DNA of 64,000 nucleotides, taken from positions 1 to 64,000 of the forward strand of contig CALAUG010000022.1 of assembly GCA_937892155.1 (NCBI GenBank), read 5' to 3'. This document shows positions 1-8,162 of this stretch, one piece after another. Numbering within the stretch: position 1 is the stretch's first letter; each line of letters opens with the position of its first letter. Source of the stretch: an uncultured Bacteroidales bacterium. Lineage in GTDB: Bacteria; Bacteroidota; Bacteroidia; Bacteroidales; UBA1715. The notes beneath the pieces are model-generated. The model did not search any database, was not told the origin of the DNA, and saw nothing but the letters and a program-made list of their open reading frames with translations. The translations under genes and the position numbers were made by a program.

Positions 1-30
1 CAAAATTCAAAATTGACATTGATAATTTAT

Positions 31-58
31 AGGGCAATGGGCTTCGGTCTGTTGCCCT
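31..58. terminator. UUCG-capped hairpin, terminator-like
   Basis: A 12-pair stem (AGGGCAA outer arm, inner part with several G-U pairs) closes on a C(TTCG)G tetraloop, one of the most stable RNA loops. It has no clear T-run after it, so the terminator reading is tentative. It would end a gene lying left of the window, or insulate the following IS element. Confidence 0.5.
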
Positions 59-185
59 TATGCATTTAAGATTAAGGATGTAGTCCCGAAAGTTTTCGAG
101 ATTAGGATTTTTCAATTCGAAATTTATGAAAATTGACTTTAGGGATGTTCTATAAATTAATTAGTTAAAACAAAGTGAGTTAACC

Positions 186-216
186 TTGACAATTGTCGAA
201 AAATGCCGTATTTTTG
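186..216 (+). promoter_or_regulatory. Bacteroidota-type promoter of the IS transposase
   Basis: TTG at 186-188, a 20-base spacer and TATTTTTG at 209-216 match the TTTG/TAnnTTTG layout of Bacteroidota primary promoters. The transposase start codon follows 10 bases later, so the leader would be very short. Confidence 0.55.
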
Positions 217-226
217 AAAAAAACAC

Positions 227-1273
227 ATGGCAAAATATCACCAGAACCAAGGCAGAAGCATATTTGAAGAAGAATGCACCAAACAAGCATTGACAGAAAT
301 GGGCAATCCGTTGGATGTATTATCTCAAGTTATTGATTTTGAAATTTTTAGAAAAGGTTTAGAAACAACAGTCCTTCCAATTGAAAGAAAATCCAACGCA
401 GGAAGACCGCCAAAGGATCCAGTTTTCATGTTCAAAGTGCTTGTGCTTCAAAGGTTGTACGGACTTCAAGACGGGCAAACGGAGTATCAAATAAAGGACA
501 GAATGAGTTTCAGGCAGTTCTTGGGAATAGAAAACGTAGACGACGTGCCAGACCAGAAAACCATTTGGAAGTTCAAGGAGATATTGTCAAAAAGCGGTAT
601 CATTGACACTCTATTCAATGTTTTTCATAAAGAACTGGAATCCAAAGGATTAATTTACAACGAAGGTAAATTGATAGATGCCAGCTTTGTAGTTGCCCCC
701 AAGTAACGCAACACAAGAGAGGAAAACGCCAAGATAAAAAATGGCGAAGGATATGAACTTTGGAATGACAACAAGCACAAAAAATGTCATAAAGACGTAG
801 ATGCCAGATGGGCAAAGAAACGAGGCGAGAATTATTATGGCTACAAGAATCACATCATGGCAGACAAGGTCAGCAAACTCATTGACAGCTATGATGTTAC
901 AGATGCAAGTGTGCATGACAGCCAGCGTTCGTCAAGCCTCGTTGACGAGAAATGCGAAGGGCAGCACGTATGGTTAGACGCAGGCTATGTAGGCACCGAT
1001 GCGGGATTTGCCCAAAAGGGCGCAATACCAGTCATTTGCGAAAAAGGATTCCGAGGACACCCACTCACGGACTCGCAGAAGAAATCAAACAGGGAGAAGT
1101 CCAAAGTGCGTTGCCGGGTGGAACATATATTCGGGTTTATGGAGCAGACAATGAAAGGACTGATTTTTAGAGGTGTGGGTATTGTACGTGCCAAAGCGAA
1201 CATAGCACTCACCAATCTTGTTTACAACATGTGCAGGTTTGCGTACCTTGTCAAGCATCCAGTCAAATCTTGA
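227..1273 (+). pseudogene. IS5-family (IS1182/IS5-like) DDE transposase, interrupted by one nonsense codon
   Basis: The frame opening at 227 stops at TAA 704-706, but the same frame continues without another stop to 1273 and the two halves join into a single transposase of about 348 residues. The family normally reads ...PKQRNTR... at this point, so the TAA looks like a C-to-T change of a CAA glutamine codon. The DDE residues are visible: Asp in LIDASFV just before the break, Asp in DASVHDS, and Glu in RVEHIFGFME near the C-terminus. The N-terminal half carries the DUF772-like region with GRPPKDP and the FRQFLG motif. I could not find convincing terminal inverted repeats or target duplications. 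It is either a recently inactivated copy, a sequencing error, or a readthrough case. Confidence 0.85.
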
Positions 1274-1363
1274 AATGCAAATTCATAACACACTATATAT
1301 TAGATATTTATATATAGGGGGTAAAAAACGTTAGAAACACGATAGTTTTCACGATTATTTTTA

Positions 1364-1371
1364 TAGATTTG
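1364..1371 (+). promoter_or_regulatory. -7 box (TAGATTTG) of the LRR gene
   Basis: TAGATTTG fits the TAnnTTTG box. No clear -33 element is visible upstream. The transcript would carry a leader of about 90 bases that contains a hairpin (TTTCACC 1401-1407 with GGTGAAA 1427-1433). Confidence 0.4.
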
Positions 1372-1469
1372 CTTGTCGGTTATGAAAAATTGACAGCACT
1401 TTTCACCTGTTTAACGAGTTCTGATGGGTGAAAGGTTAATTTTAGAACCCACCATAAAAAACTAAACCT

Positions 1470-3173
1470 ATGAAAAAATACATATTTCTATTTGTTGTGG
1501 CCACAATGTTTGGCTTCGCTTCAATGGCTCAAGATTATGTAGATGAACAAGGACTTTATTTTAATAAAGTAGGAGACGTAGTAAATGTTGGTAGCAATGC
1601 CGAATCATTAATTGGTGATATTGTAATACCGTCTCAAGTAACAATAGAAGGAACGGTCTATCCGGTAACTTTCATTGCAGAATATGGTTTTGCTAATTTT
1701 AGAGAATTGACATCAGTAACAATACCTGAATCAATCGTAAGTATAAAACCAAATGCATTCCAAAATTGCGAGAGTTTGACATCTATAACACTTCCAAAAT
1801 CTGTTACTGGTGTTGGAAGTGGTGCATTTTGGCGTTGTGATAATCTTACCGAAGTTATAATCAAAAATGGAAATGTTGATGTATCAAAAGCTTCGTTATA
1901 TTTCACTAAAGATAGTGTCGTTTATCACGTTTTGAATAATAATACGGTAAATTTCTCAAGCTATGGATATTATGATGAAGACGGAGATTTTTATTATCAA
2001 AGTGATGTGAAAATTCCAGCAACTGTTACAGCCGGTAATGCATTCAATGTTGCGGGAATAGAGTATAATGCGTTTTATCGTGAAAGAAACCTGACATCTA
2101 TAGTGATTGAGCCTACTTTTTTTGTTTATGATTATGATATTTATTTTACAAAGGACGGTATAAGATATCACGTGATTGATTATAGAACGGTAGAAGTTGT
2201 TCGTAATGGATATTATGATTATGGTTGGATTAATACAGATTATTCGGGCGATGTGATAATTCCTGCAAATGTCACTGCCGGAAACACTTTTATGGTTGAA
2301 GGAATTGAAAAAACGGCGTTTTATAATGATGCGGATTTAACATCTATAACACTACCAGAAACTATTATTTATATAGATGATGATACGTTTGATGGTTGCA
2401 CAAATCTTACAGAAATAACTTGTTTGGGAACTATGCCGCCTGCTGCAACAAATTCATTCACAAATTACGATGCCCATTTGTATTATCCTTGCGAAAGCAG
2501 AGATTTGTACGAAAATGATGACTGTTGGAGATTATTTCAGAATGCGGAATGTTTTGGTGCCGAAACGGTAGAATTACCGACCGATGAGGTTTTTGTAGAA
2601 CCAGACAAAAACGAGGTGTTGTTTTCTATGCCATTCAACGAATCGGCAGATTCTTATGTGCTTACAATAAAAAATAATGGTGAAGTCTTTTGTATAGTGA
2701 CTTTCAATGCACAAGGCGAATTATCTAACGAAGAATACTCTGCAACAAAGAGTTACGATTTAAAGGCAGGTGTTTCGGGTTTTCAGTTTGTTGTAACAGG
2801 ACTATCAATATTTTCGAATTATGAATATTCGTTCAAGGTCATAGATAAAAAGAAAGTTGTATTAAAAGAATATGCAGGTTCGTTTACGACTCTAAATGAA
2901 GATGGAACAAGTGGTAATGGTGAAGGAAGCGGTGAGAGAGATGGAGATACTGGAAATCAAGAAGAGCAAGGTGGAGAAGAAGATCAAACTGCAGTATCAG
3001 AGCTTTCTAATGACATTGTAATTACAGTTGAGAATAATCAAATTCTTATTAATGGCATAGCACCAACATTTGTAACACTTGTTTCTGGACAGAAAATCAT
3101 AAATGTAAACTTACAATCATGCGTGTATTTTGTGCAGATAGCAGGAAAAATGGTTGGCATCTCAATACAGTGA
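1470..3173 (+). CDS. Secreted BspA-type leucine-rich-repeat protein (LRR_5)
   Basis: The product (567 residues) starts with a signal peptide ending around FGFASMAQ. Residues about 40-360 contain LRR_5/BspA repeats, recognisable by units such as 'LTSVTIPESIVSI' and 'LTSITLPKSV', with two long inserts of the form 'YFTKDxxxYHVI...' between repeats. A fibronectin-like segment (about 380-470) follows, then an acidic Gly/Glu linker (about 475-510), and a C-terminal beta segment that resembles a T9SS sorting domain. BspA proteins of this class sit at the cell surface and bind host or polymer ligands; the ligand here is unknown. The gene stands alone between an IS remnant and a REP/RAYT cassette and is followed by its own terminator. 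Confidence 0.85.
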   Translation: MKKYIFLFVVATMFGFASMAQDYVDEQGLYFNKVGDVVNVGSNAESLIGDIVIPSQVTIEGTVYPVTFIAEYGFANFRELTSVTIPESIVSIKPNAFQNCESLTSITLPKSVTGVGSGAFWRCDNLTEVIIKNGNVDVSKASLYFTKDSVVYHVLNNNTVNFSSYGYYDEDGDFYYQSDVKIPATVTAGNAFNVAGIEYNAFYRERNLTSIVIEPTFFVYDYDIYFTKDGIRYHVIDYRTVEVVRNGYYDYGWINTDYSGDVIIPANVTAGNTFMVEGIEKTAFYNDADLTSITLPETIIYIDDDTFDGCTNLTEITCLGTMPPAATNSFTNYDAHLYYPCESRDLYENDDCWRLFQNAECFGAETVELPTDEVFVEPDKNEVLFSMPFNESADSYVLTIKNNGEVFCIVTFNAQGELSNEEYSATKSYDLKAGVSGFQFVVTGLSIFSNYEYSFKVIDKKKVVLKEYAGSFTTLNEDGTSGNGEGSGERDGDTGNQEEQGGEEDQTAVSELSNDIVITVENNQILINGIAPTFVTLVSGQKIINVNLQSCVYFVQIAGKMVGISIQ

Positions 3174-3220
3174 AGTTTGCTTTAAAGAGTACACACCCTA
3201 AAATAGTACACTATCTTTTG

Positions 3221-3256
3221 AAATCGCAGAATCTTAGCAACGAGGTTCTGCGATTT
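3221..3256 (+). terminator. Rho-independent terminator after the LRR gene
   Basis: Perfect 11-pair stem AAATCGCAGAA (3221-3231) with TTCTGCGATTT (3246-3256), closed by a 14-base loop and running into TTAT. It lies 48 bases after the LRR stop codon. Confidence 0.8.
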
Positions 3257-3287
3257 TTATAAAAAAGCTATCTTTGCCTAGTAAAGT

Positions 3288-3369
3288 ATTGCCTGAAGGG
3301 CAATAGTTACGTAACCCGGGACGCAGTCTCGGGTGAATACGATACCACAAAAAATGGCTGAAAGCCATT
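3288..3369 (+). repeat. REP element, left copy (three hairpins)
   Basis: Three consecutive hairpins: ATTGCC/GGCAAT at 3288-3304; ACCCGGGAC/GTCTCGGGT at 3314-3334 with a GCA loop; AATGGCT/AGCCATT at 3353-3369. The set lies immediately upstream of the RAYT gene in the same order and orientation as the solo copy at 4001-4082. Such elements are the expected substrates of TnpA_REP transposases. Confidence 0.8.
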
Positions 3370-3385
3370 ACCAAACAAAAAAGAA

Positions 3386-3838
3386 ATGAGTCATATAAAT
3401 GTAACTTACCACATCGTGTGGCGTACTAAATGTAGTGAGATGGTTATTCCAGAGTCTCACGAGAGAGAACTTTTGGCGTATCTCGTTGGAATATGCAGAG
3501 GTAAAAATTGTCCTGTATATCGTATTAATTCAATGCCCAATCATATTCATTTATGTGTGGAGATACCACCAATGGTATCAATTTCTGCGTTTATGCAAGT
3601 TCTAAAACAAGAAAGTTCCAAGTGGTTGCGAGAACATAAGGAGCTATTTCCGAATTTTAGAGGCTGGGGAAATGGATATGCTGTGTTTTCTTATTCTGCG
3701 AAAGAACGACCTAATATTGTTGAGTATATAAAAAATCAAAAGGTTCATCATCAAACGAAAACATTTCGGCAAGAGTATGAGGAATGGCTTCGTGAAATGG
3801 GAGATGATCCAAAGGATGATAGTTTTTTGAATGACTAA
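3386..3838 (+). CDS. REP-associated tyrosine transposase (RAYT, Y1_Tnp family)
   Basis: A 150-residue single-domain HUH nuclease of the IS200/TnpA_REP group. The metal-binding HxH lies in 'MPNHIHLCVEIPP' (about residues 52-64) and the catalytic tyrosine is likely in the 'VEYIKNQKVHH' helix near the C-terminus, which is the classic RAYT signature. The N-terminal strand 'INVTYHIVWRTK' is also typical. Known members nick single-stranded REP hairpins and are domesticated IS200-like enzymes. Here the gene is bracketed by REP hairpin sets (3288-3369 upstream, 3844-3928 downstream in inverted orientation), which supports the assignment. The ATG at 3386 follows the upstream REP by only 16 bases, so the hairpins lie within its leader. 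Confidence 0.92.
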   Translation: MSHINVTYHIVWRTKCSEMVIPESHERELLAYLVGICRGKNCPVYRINSMPNHIHLCVEIPPMVSISAFMQVLKQESSKWLREHKELFPNFRGWGNGYAVFSYSAKERPNIVEYIKNQKVHHQTKTFRQEYEEWLREMGDDPKDDSFLND

Positions 3839-3843
3839 TAATC

Positions 3844-3928
3844 TATTGGCTTTCAGCCAATATGGAGTTTGGCGAGTATAGTCCCGAGACTTCGTCCCGG
3901 GTTACTTAAATAATGGCTTCCAGCCATT
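3844..3928 (-). repeat. REP element, right copy in inverted orientation
   Basis: Hairpins TATTGGCT/AGCCAATA (3844-3862), the CCCGAGAC/GTCCCGGG arm pair (3882-3898) and AATGGCT/AGCCATT (3912-3928). The central part is nearly the reverse complement of the central hairpin of the left copy (3314-3334), so the RAYT gene sits between inverted REPs. The central stem is fully paired (with a G-U) in the left-copy sense but carries an A-C mismatch when read on the plus strand here, indicating that the active strand is the opposite one. Confidence 0.75.
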
Positions 3929-4000
3929 GTCATTCGAAAAAATCGTTGAGAAATAGAATTTTATACGATGCTTCTCTACATAATGCACATTTGAGAAAAA

Positions 4001-4082
4001 ATTGCCTGAAAGGCAATAGTTGAGTAACCTATGGCAACGCCATAGGACAAAAGACAATCGGAAAAAATGGCTGAAAGCCATT
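4001..4082 (+). repeat. Solo REP element, third copy
   Basis: ATTGCC/GGCAAT (4001-4017), CCTATGG/CCATAGG (4028-4046) and AATGGCT/AGCCATT (4066-4082). Outer hairpins and the intervening AGTT..GTAAC are nearly the same as in 3288-3369, whereas the central stem has an unrelated but still self-complementary sequence. It lies against the 3' end of the TonB receptor gene and may also serve as its terminator. Confidence 0.75.
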
Positions 4083-4095
4083 AGATTTGCATTCT

Positions 4096-6405
4096 CTAAA
4101 ACTGTCCTCGCAAACTAATTTCATAATTTCGTCCAGGAAGCGGATAGGAGCGTACTTGCTCGTAAATGGTGTTTGTTAGGTTGCGTACGTGGAATCCAAA
4201 GGTGATATTCATATCATCGTGGCGGTCGTCTTTGTATGGATGGAAAGAGAATGTCTTTTGCAGACTTGCGTCAATTGTTACAAAATCATCGAGAGTCTTT
4301 GTAAGTGTGTAATATCGTGGACTTTCGTAGTTCACAAATAGTATAAAATCACAATTGTCAATTAAAGTTTTTAGTTGACAATTTGGCTTTTGCCGTTTTC
4401 CCAATATAAAATAGTTCCCCAATTCACTATTTATGTGTAATTTGTAGTGAATTTCGTATTTAGGAACGTAATACAAAATGTGTCCAACCGATTCTTTTGA
4501 GCCCGTTTGGTCGTATGTTTTGCTGATATGTGGATTGTTGATGTTTGCGGTAAGTTTATTGTTCATACGCAAAGTTAATGGAATGCTACGTTGTGCAACA
4601 GTGTCGCTGATTTTGTATTGTATCTTACACGTTGTTTTAAAACGATATTTCTCTATAATCGACATTTCAAGTCCTTGTAAAACAACTTGTGCTGTGTTGT
4701 ATGGATGCCAAACAGAACCACTTGGCGTCCACAGTATCATATCGTTAATTACGGAATAATATGTAGATGCGTCAAGTATTATTGTATGTTCGTTATCGTG
4801 TTTATCTAAAACAGAAAAATATTTGTTCGCTCCAAATTCTGCTGTCCAGCCCGATTCTGGCTTTAAGTCTGGATTTCCCCAGCCTGTCCAGTACAAATCG
4901 TTGAAGGTTGGTGTTCGATATTTATTTCCAATATTTAGGAGTAGCTCTATGTTTGATTTCCCCAAATAGAGTTCTGATCCCCAATTGGCAATAAATGGAA
5001 TGGTGTATTGTGAATTGAATTCTTTTCGGATTGATAGCGTCGTCATTAAGTGTTTTTGATATTCTTGATAATAATTGTATCGCATATTTATGATATCATG
5101 TTGGCTGATTGTATCTAAATCAAACCATTTTGAGTACGCAAGTTTCACGATTCCCGCTGTGGAATATTCGGTTTTTGCCTCGCCATAGTTGTCAATGTCG
5201 GCTTTGGCCCATTTACCTTGTAATTCGGTTAGAAGATTGAAGTTGACATTTATCCAGTGGGTAAAATTCAAAATGTGTGTATTGGTTTGATTGTGTATTT
5301 CGCTGTACGTTGAATACGTTTCGGCTGTTGGCGTTATTTTTTGCGTATAGAGTTCGTAATCATTGATATAAGCGGTTGTATATGTCAAAAGATTTGAATC
5401 ATTGATTCGATATTTCATTTTGAGCAAGCAACGTAACGACGAATCCGTTTGATGTTCCACATTGCTCGATGTTGTGCCAAGCAAAGCAGGAAGATTTGCA
5501 TCGTTCACTTGATACCAAAGTGATGCTTGCGAAGTTAATTTGTTATGTCGGAAATGAAGAGTTTGAATTGTTCCATATTTTTGAAAATCAGCATTTTGTC
5601 GCTTGAGATTTTCTAAACGAATGTAGTCGTAGTAATCAAAATCGCCATCGGATTGCGTGTAGAAAAAGGACCCTTGATAGTTGATTTTTCTATGAGCAAT
5701 AACACTATAGTGAACATTCGATTTAAACGTGTTGTAACTTCCATACGAAAGGTTTGCGTCGGCGTTCGCAATTATTTTTCTTTTGCCGTAATTGTCCCAA
5801 CCGTACCATTCAGGTTTGCTGTTACACGAAATGGAGCCACCAAACGTTCCACTTCCGTTTGAAGTTGCCGATGCTGTTCGGTTTATCTCAATTGTGTTGA
5901 AACCACTAACTGGGATTATTGATAAATTGTTGTCGCCAGCCGAAATGGAATTGAGCGGAATGCCTTCCCACAATAATTGCGTACGGGAACTGCCTGCACC
6001 ACGAAGCGAAACGGAACTTGCCATTCCTTCGGTGCCATAGTTTTTTATCGTAAGATTTGCCTGATGCGACAGTAAATCGCCAAGTGTGTTGTAGGTAATA
6101 GGTTGTTTTTCTAAAGAAATGACTTCGCGGTTTTCTCCGCTATGAAAGTCGTCTATGTCTATTGGAGGATAAACGATAATCATAGGAATGTCTTGAGTCA
6201 TATCTCTGCCACGAATCACAATATCCATTCCTTCGCCTTCGGGAGAGGAAACTTGTGATAGTAATGCTTGGTCAATAGATAATATAGGTGCTTTCGAGGT
6301 GTCTTGGTTTTTGTAACCAATTTTTATTGGCACAGTATCATTTTGTCCAAACAGCGAAACTGTAAGGAATAAGAACGACAATATGTAAAGCCAGGACTTA
6401 TTCAT
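4096..6405 (-). CDS. TonB-dependent outer-membrane receptor, BtuB-like
   Basis: A 769-residue outer-membrane receptor. The signal peptide ends near SLFGQ. The plug domain (about residues 85-200) contains 'SVSLRGAGSSRTQLLWEGIP' and 'INRTASATSNGSGTFGG', both typical of the BtuB/FepA plug, and the rest is a 22-strand type barrel closing with a terminal aromatic residue (RGQF). The gene overlaps the upstream MbnP-like gene by four bases (ATGA), so the two are translationally coupled. The pair is preceded by a cobalamin riboswitch, which makes corrinoid (B12) uptake the most likely role. The short region after the signal peptide (about 25-80) looks like a disordered or degenerate N-terminal extension. 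Cobalt or another corrinoid precursor is an alternative substrate. Confidence 0.85.
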   Translation of the reverse strand: MNKSWLYILSFLFLTVSLFGQNDTVPIKIGYKNQDTSKAPILSIDQALLSQVSSPEGEGMDIVIRGRDMTQDIPMIIVYPPIDIDDFHSGENREVISLEKQPITYNTLGDLLSHQANLTIKNYGTEGMASSVSLRGAGSSRTQLLWEGIPLNSISAGDNNLSIIPVSGFNTIEINRTASATSNGSGTFGGSISCNSKPEWYGWDNYGKRKIIANADANLSYGSYNTFKSNVHYSVIAHRKINYQGSFFYTQSDGDFDYYDYIRLENLKRQNADFQKYGTIQTLHFRHNKLTSQASLWYQVNDANLPALLGTTSSNVEHQTDSSLRCLLKMKYRINDSNLLTYTTAYINDYELYTQKITPTAETYSTYSEIHNQTNTHILNFTHWINVNFNLLTELQGKWAKADIDNYGEAKTEYSTAGIVKLAYSKWFDLDTISQHDIINMRYNYYQEYQKHLMTTLSIRKEFNSQYTIPFIANWGSELYLGKSNIELLLNIGNKYRTPTFNDLYWTGWGNPDLKPESGWTAEFGANKYFSVLDKHDNEHTIILDASTYYSVINDMILWTPSGSVWHPYNTAQVVLQGLEMSIIEKYRFKTTCKIQYKISDTVAQRSIPLTLRMNNKLTANINNPHISKTYDQTGSKESVGHILYYVPKYEIHYKLHINSELGNYFILGKRQKPNCQLKTLIDNCDFILFVNYESPRYYTLTKTLDDFVTIDASLQKTFSFHPYKDDRHDDMNITFGFHVRNLTNTIYEQVRSYPLPGRNYEISLRGQF

Positions 6406-7241
6406 TGATATTTAATCCTGCGGTAATATTCTTTCATTATTTCGATAGATTGTAATGGTGAAGTTGAAAATACGTTTTTCCCATTTTCAATAATTTTCCC
6501 CATAACTTCCTGATTTCCCATAATTCCTTTTGTGTACAAATTGAAATCAATAGGATTTGGTTCCAAAAACCATTTTTCAATATTCATAGTTACTGTTACG
6601 TTGTAAGTGGTAGTCTTTTTATGCCATTGTTTTGGCGATAAATTGTGGAAATTAGTCGTTGGAGCAACGGGTAGAGTCATCGAAAAATCGTTGTCAATAA
6701 ACGTGTCGCCAACAACGCCACGTCCTAAATGGCAATTAAAAAGCGAAACGGAATCTTGCTTGTCAATGAATTTTATGTTCAGTTTCATAGAATGATAACC
6801 GCCACCAAGTACTTCTGGCCAATACATTCGTGCCATTTCAGGATCTTCGAGACTATACGATTTGTTCAATTCTTTTGGAATTCCAAAGGTGAAGCGAATG
6901 GAATCAACCATAGGTTTCTTTGTTTTTATCGGAAACGAGAAGTCTTGTGCCACGTGTTTGTCATCCCAATAGAAAGGAGATTCCGTATATTCCTTATCTT
7001 CTTTGATTTGAGTTGCGTTTGAAATCCATTTTCCATTTACTCGAATTTCGATATTCGATATGAAAAATTGCACATCGTTAATTTGATATTTTGTTCCAAA
7101 CGCATTTGTGTAGATGAATTCTGTGGTATATAGATAGAAGCCTTCGCATTTTAATTCAAAATCAACCAAAATGTGTTTTTGTGCAAACGATGCAGTCGTA
7201 AGCGAAAGAATGCAGAGTAGGGTATAAAATAGTTTCTTCAT
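6402..7241 (-). CDS. MbnP-like secreted protein, cobalamin-riboswitch controlled
   Basis: A 279-residue exported protein with a signal peptide ending near ASFAQ and no lipobox. The body matches the MbnP-like family: 'INDVQFFISNIEI', 'DSIRFTFGIPKELN', 'GGYHSMKLNIKF' and 'FNCHLGRGVVGD' are recognisable family landmarks. MbnP was named for copper/methanobactin loci, where it is paired with MbnH; no di-haem partner is present here. Instead it is the first gene after a cobalamin riboswitch and is coupled by an ATGA overlap to a BtuB-like receptor. I infer a periplasmic or surface accessory protein for uptake of a corrinoid or metal; direct corrinoid binding is not shown by the sequence. Confidence 0.75.
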   Translation of the reverse strand: MKKLFYTLLCILSLTTASFAQKHILVDFELKCEGFYLYTTEFIYTNAFGTKYQINDVQFFISNIEIRVNGKWISNATQIKEDKEYTESPFYWDDKHVAQDFSFPIKTKKPMVDSIRFTFGIPKELNKSYSLEDPEMARMYWPEVLGGGYHSMKLNIKFIDKQDSVSLFNCHLGRGVVGDTFIDNDFSMTLPVAPTTNFHNLSPKQWHKKTTTYNVTVTMNIEKWFLEPNPIDFNLYTKGIMGNQEVMGKIIENGKNVFSTSPLQSIEIMKEYYRRIKYQ

Positions 7242-7346
7242 ATTGTATTACAAAATGATTTTCACGCTCATTTAATAATTCTAATGTCAAATTTCATTAG
7301 ACGAAAACAACTGATTTCTGACATCTGAAAACTGACATCTCAAAAT

Positions 7347-7493
7347 TGGCAGGTATTCTGACTCATTCCATTCTTTGCTATCTTCCCATTCCGAAGAACA
7401 GTGATAATTGAGACTGTGCAAAGAATTTAACGGAATTTACAGCTGCGGAAACAGTTCGGGCGTTTCACCCGATTCCCTTTTCACCGCACGTTT
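7347..7493 (-). promoter_or_regulatory. Cobalamin (adenosylcobalamin) riboswitch
   Basis: Read on the minus strand, the leader contains the class-defining blocks in order: GGGAATCGGGTGAAA with its CCCGAACTG partner, CCGCAGCTGTAA, a CACTG block, GGAATGGGAAGA, and finally GAGTCAGAATACCTGCC (plus-strand 7348-7364). These are the conserved core and the B12-box of cobalamin riboswitches. It lies about 105 bases before the MbnP-like start codon, so it is placed to repress this operon when cobalamin is plentiful. Confidence 0.92.
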
Positions 7494-7524
7494 AACAAAA
7501 CGTGGCAGCACCAATTCTCTACGA

Positions 7525-7532
7525 CAAAGATA
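7525..7532 (-). promoter_or_regulatory. -7 box (TATCTTTG) of the B12 operon
   Basis: Minus-strand TATCTTTG matches TAnnTTTG and lies just upstream of the riboswitch, giving a leader of about 280 bases that carries the whole aptamer. Confidence 0.6.
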
Positions 7533-7664
7533 CATACAATTCGGAATTACGAATTATGAATGAGAATTTTTTTCGAGTTTGTAGTTTTCTGGTTTACTTT
7601 TTAGTTTTGATTCTTATTTCCAAAAATTTGATATTAGACAATCGAAAAAACGGCAACTTTATTT

Positions 7665-7672
7665 TATATTTG
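7665..7672 (+). promoter_or_regulatory. -7 box (TATATTTG) of the lipoprotein gene
   Basis: TATATTTG fits TAnnTTTG and ends 17 bases before the ATG at 7689. No clear -33 box is seen. Confidence 0.5.
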
Positions 7673-7688
7673 AAAAAACGACTTAGAT

Positions 7689-8162
7689 ATGAAAAAACTA
7701 TTGATAAATCTTTCTGTTGTAGCACTTTGCTCCTTGTTTTTTGCTGCTTGCGACGAATATGTTGCATACGAAAAAACGTATGATTTGGAACACGATATGA
7801 TGCTTGCAACGAATCCTTTGGTGTACGAATTTGAAAATGGAACCGACACATTTCAACTATACGATGTGTCGTTACAGTTTACATTAACCCCAGATTTTGC
7901 TCTTGCACAAATTCCGATAGAACTTGGGTATGGCTCATCGAAGGGAAAAATGGCTATACCAATGGCAATTCCTGTATACGACAAGAATAAGAATTTTTTA
8001 GGTGAAGTTCGGGAAGATGAATCCATTGTGCTGAAACAAACTATTTTGTATGAGAATAGAATGGCGGAGGGAAAAAATATTTTCACAATTACGCCTGGTA
8101 CGTATAATGATACAATACAAGGATTATCGTCTGTTATGGTGAAAATAGAAAAAGCTAATTAA
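7689..8162 (+). CDS. Lipoprotein, possibly GldH-like
   Basis: A 157-residue lipoprotein: signal peptide with lipobox FFAAC (Cys at about residue 20). The rest is beta-rich. The layout, with a central 'YDVSLQFTL' strand, a 'NFLGEV' segment and a closing 'IQGLSSVMVKIEK', resembles GldH lipoproteins of Bacteroidota, which act with the gliding/T9SS machinery, but the match is loose. Its stop codon overlaps the stop of the convergent prenyltransferase gene by four bases. If not GldH it is an uncharacterised outer-membrane or periplasmic lipoprotein. Confidence 0.6.
   Translation: MKKLLINLSVVALCSLFFAACDEYVAYEKTYDLEHDMMLATNPLVYEFENGTDTFQLYDVSLQFTLTPDFALAQIPIELGYGSSKGKMAIPMAIPVYDKNKNFLGEVREDESIVLKQTILYENRMAEGKNIFTITPGTYNDTIQGLSSVMVKIEKAN

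Noticed and set aside
60..1400. Terminal inverted repeats of the IS5-like element
   Set aside because: Comparing both flanks gave only weak AT-rich similarity (TATAAATTA-like), not a convincing inverted repeat, so no element ends are called.
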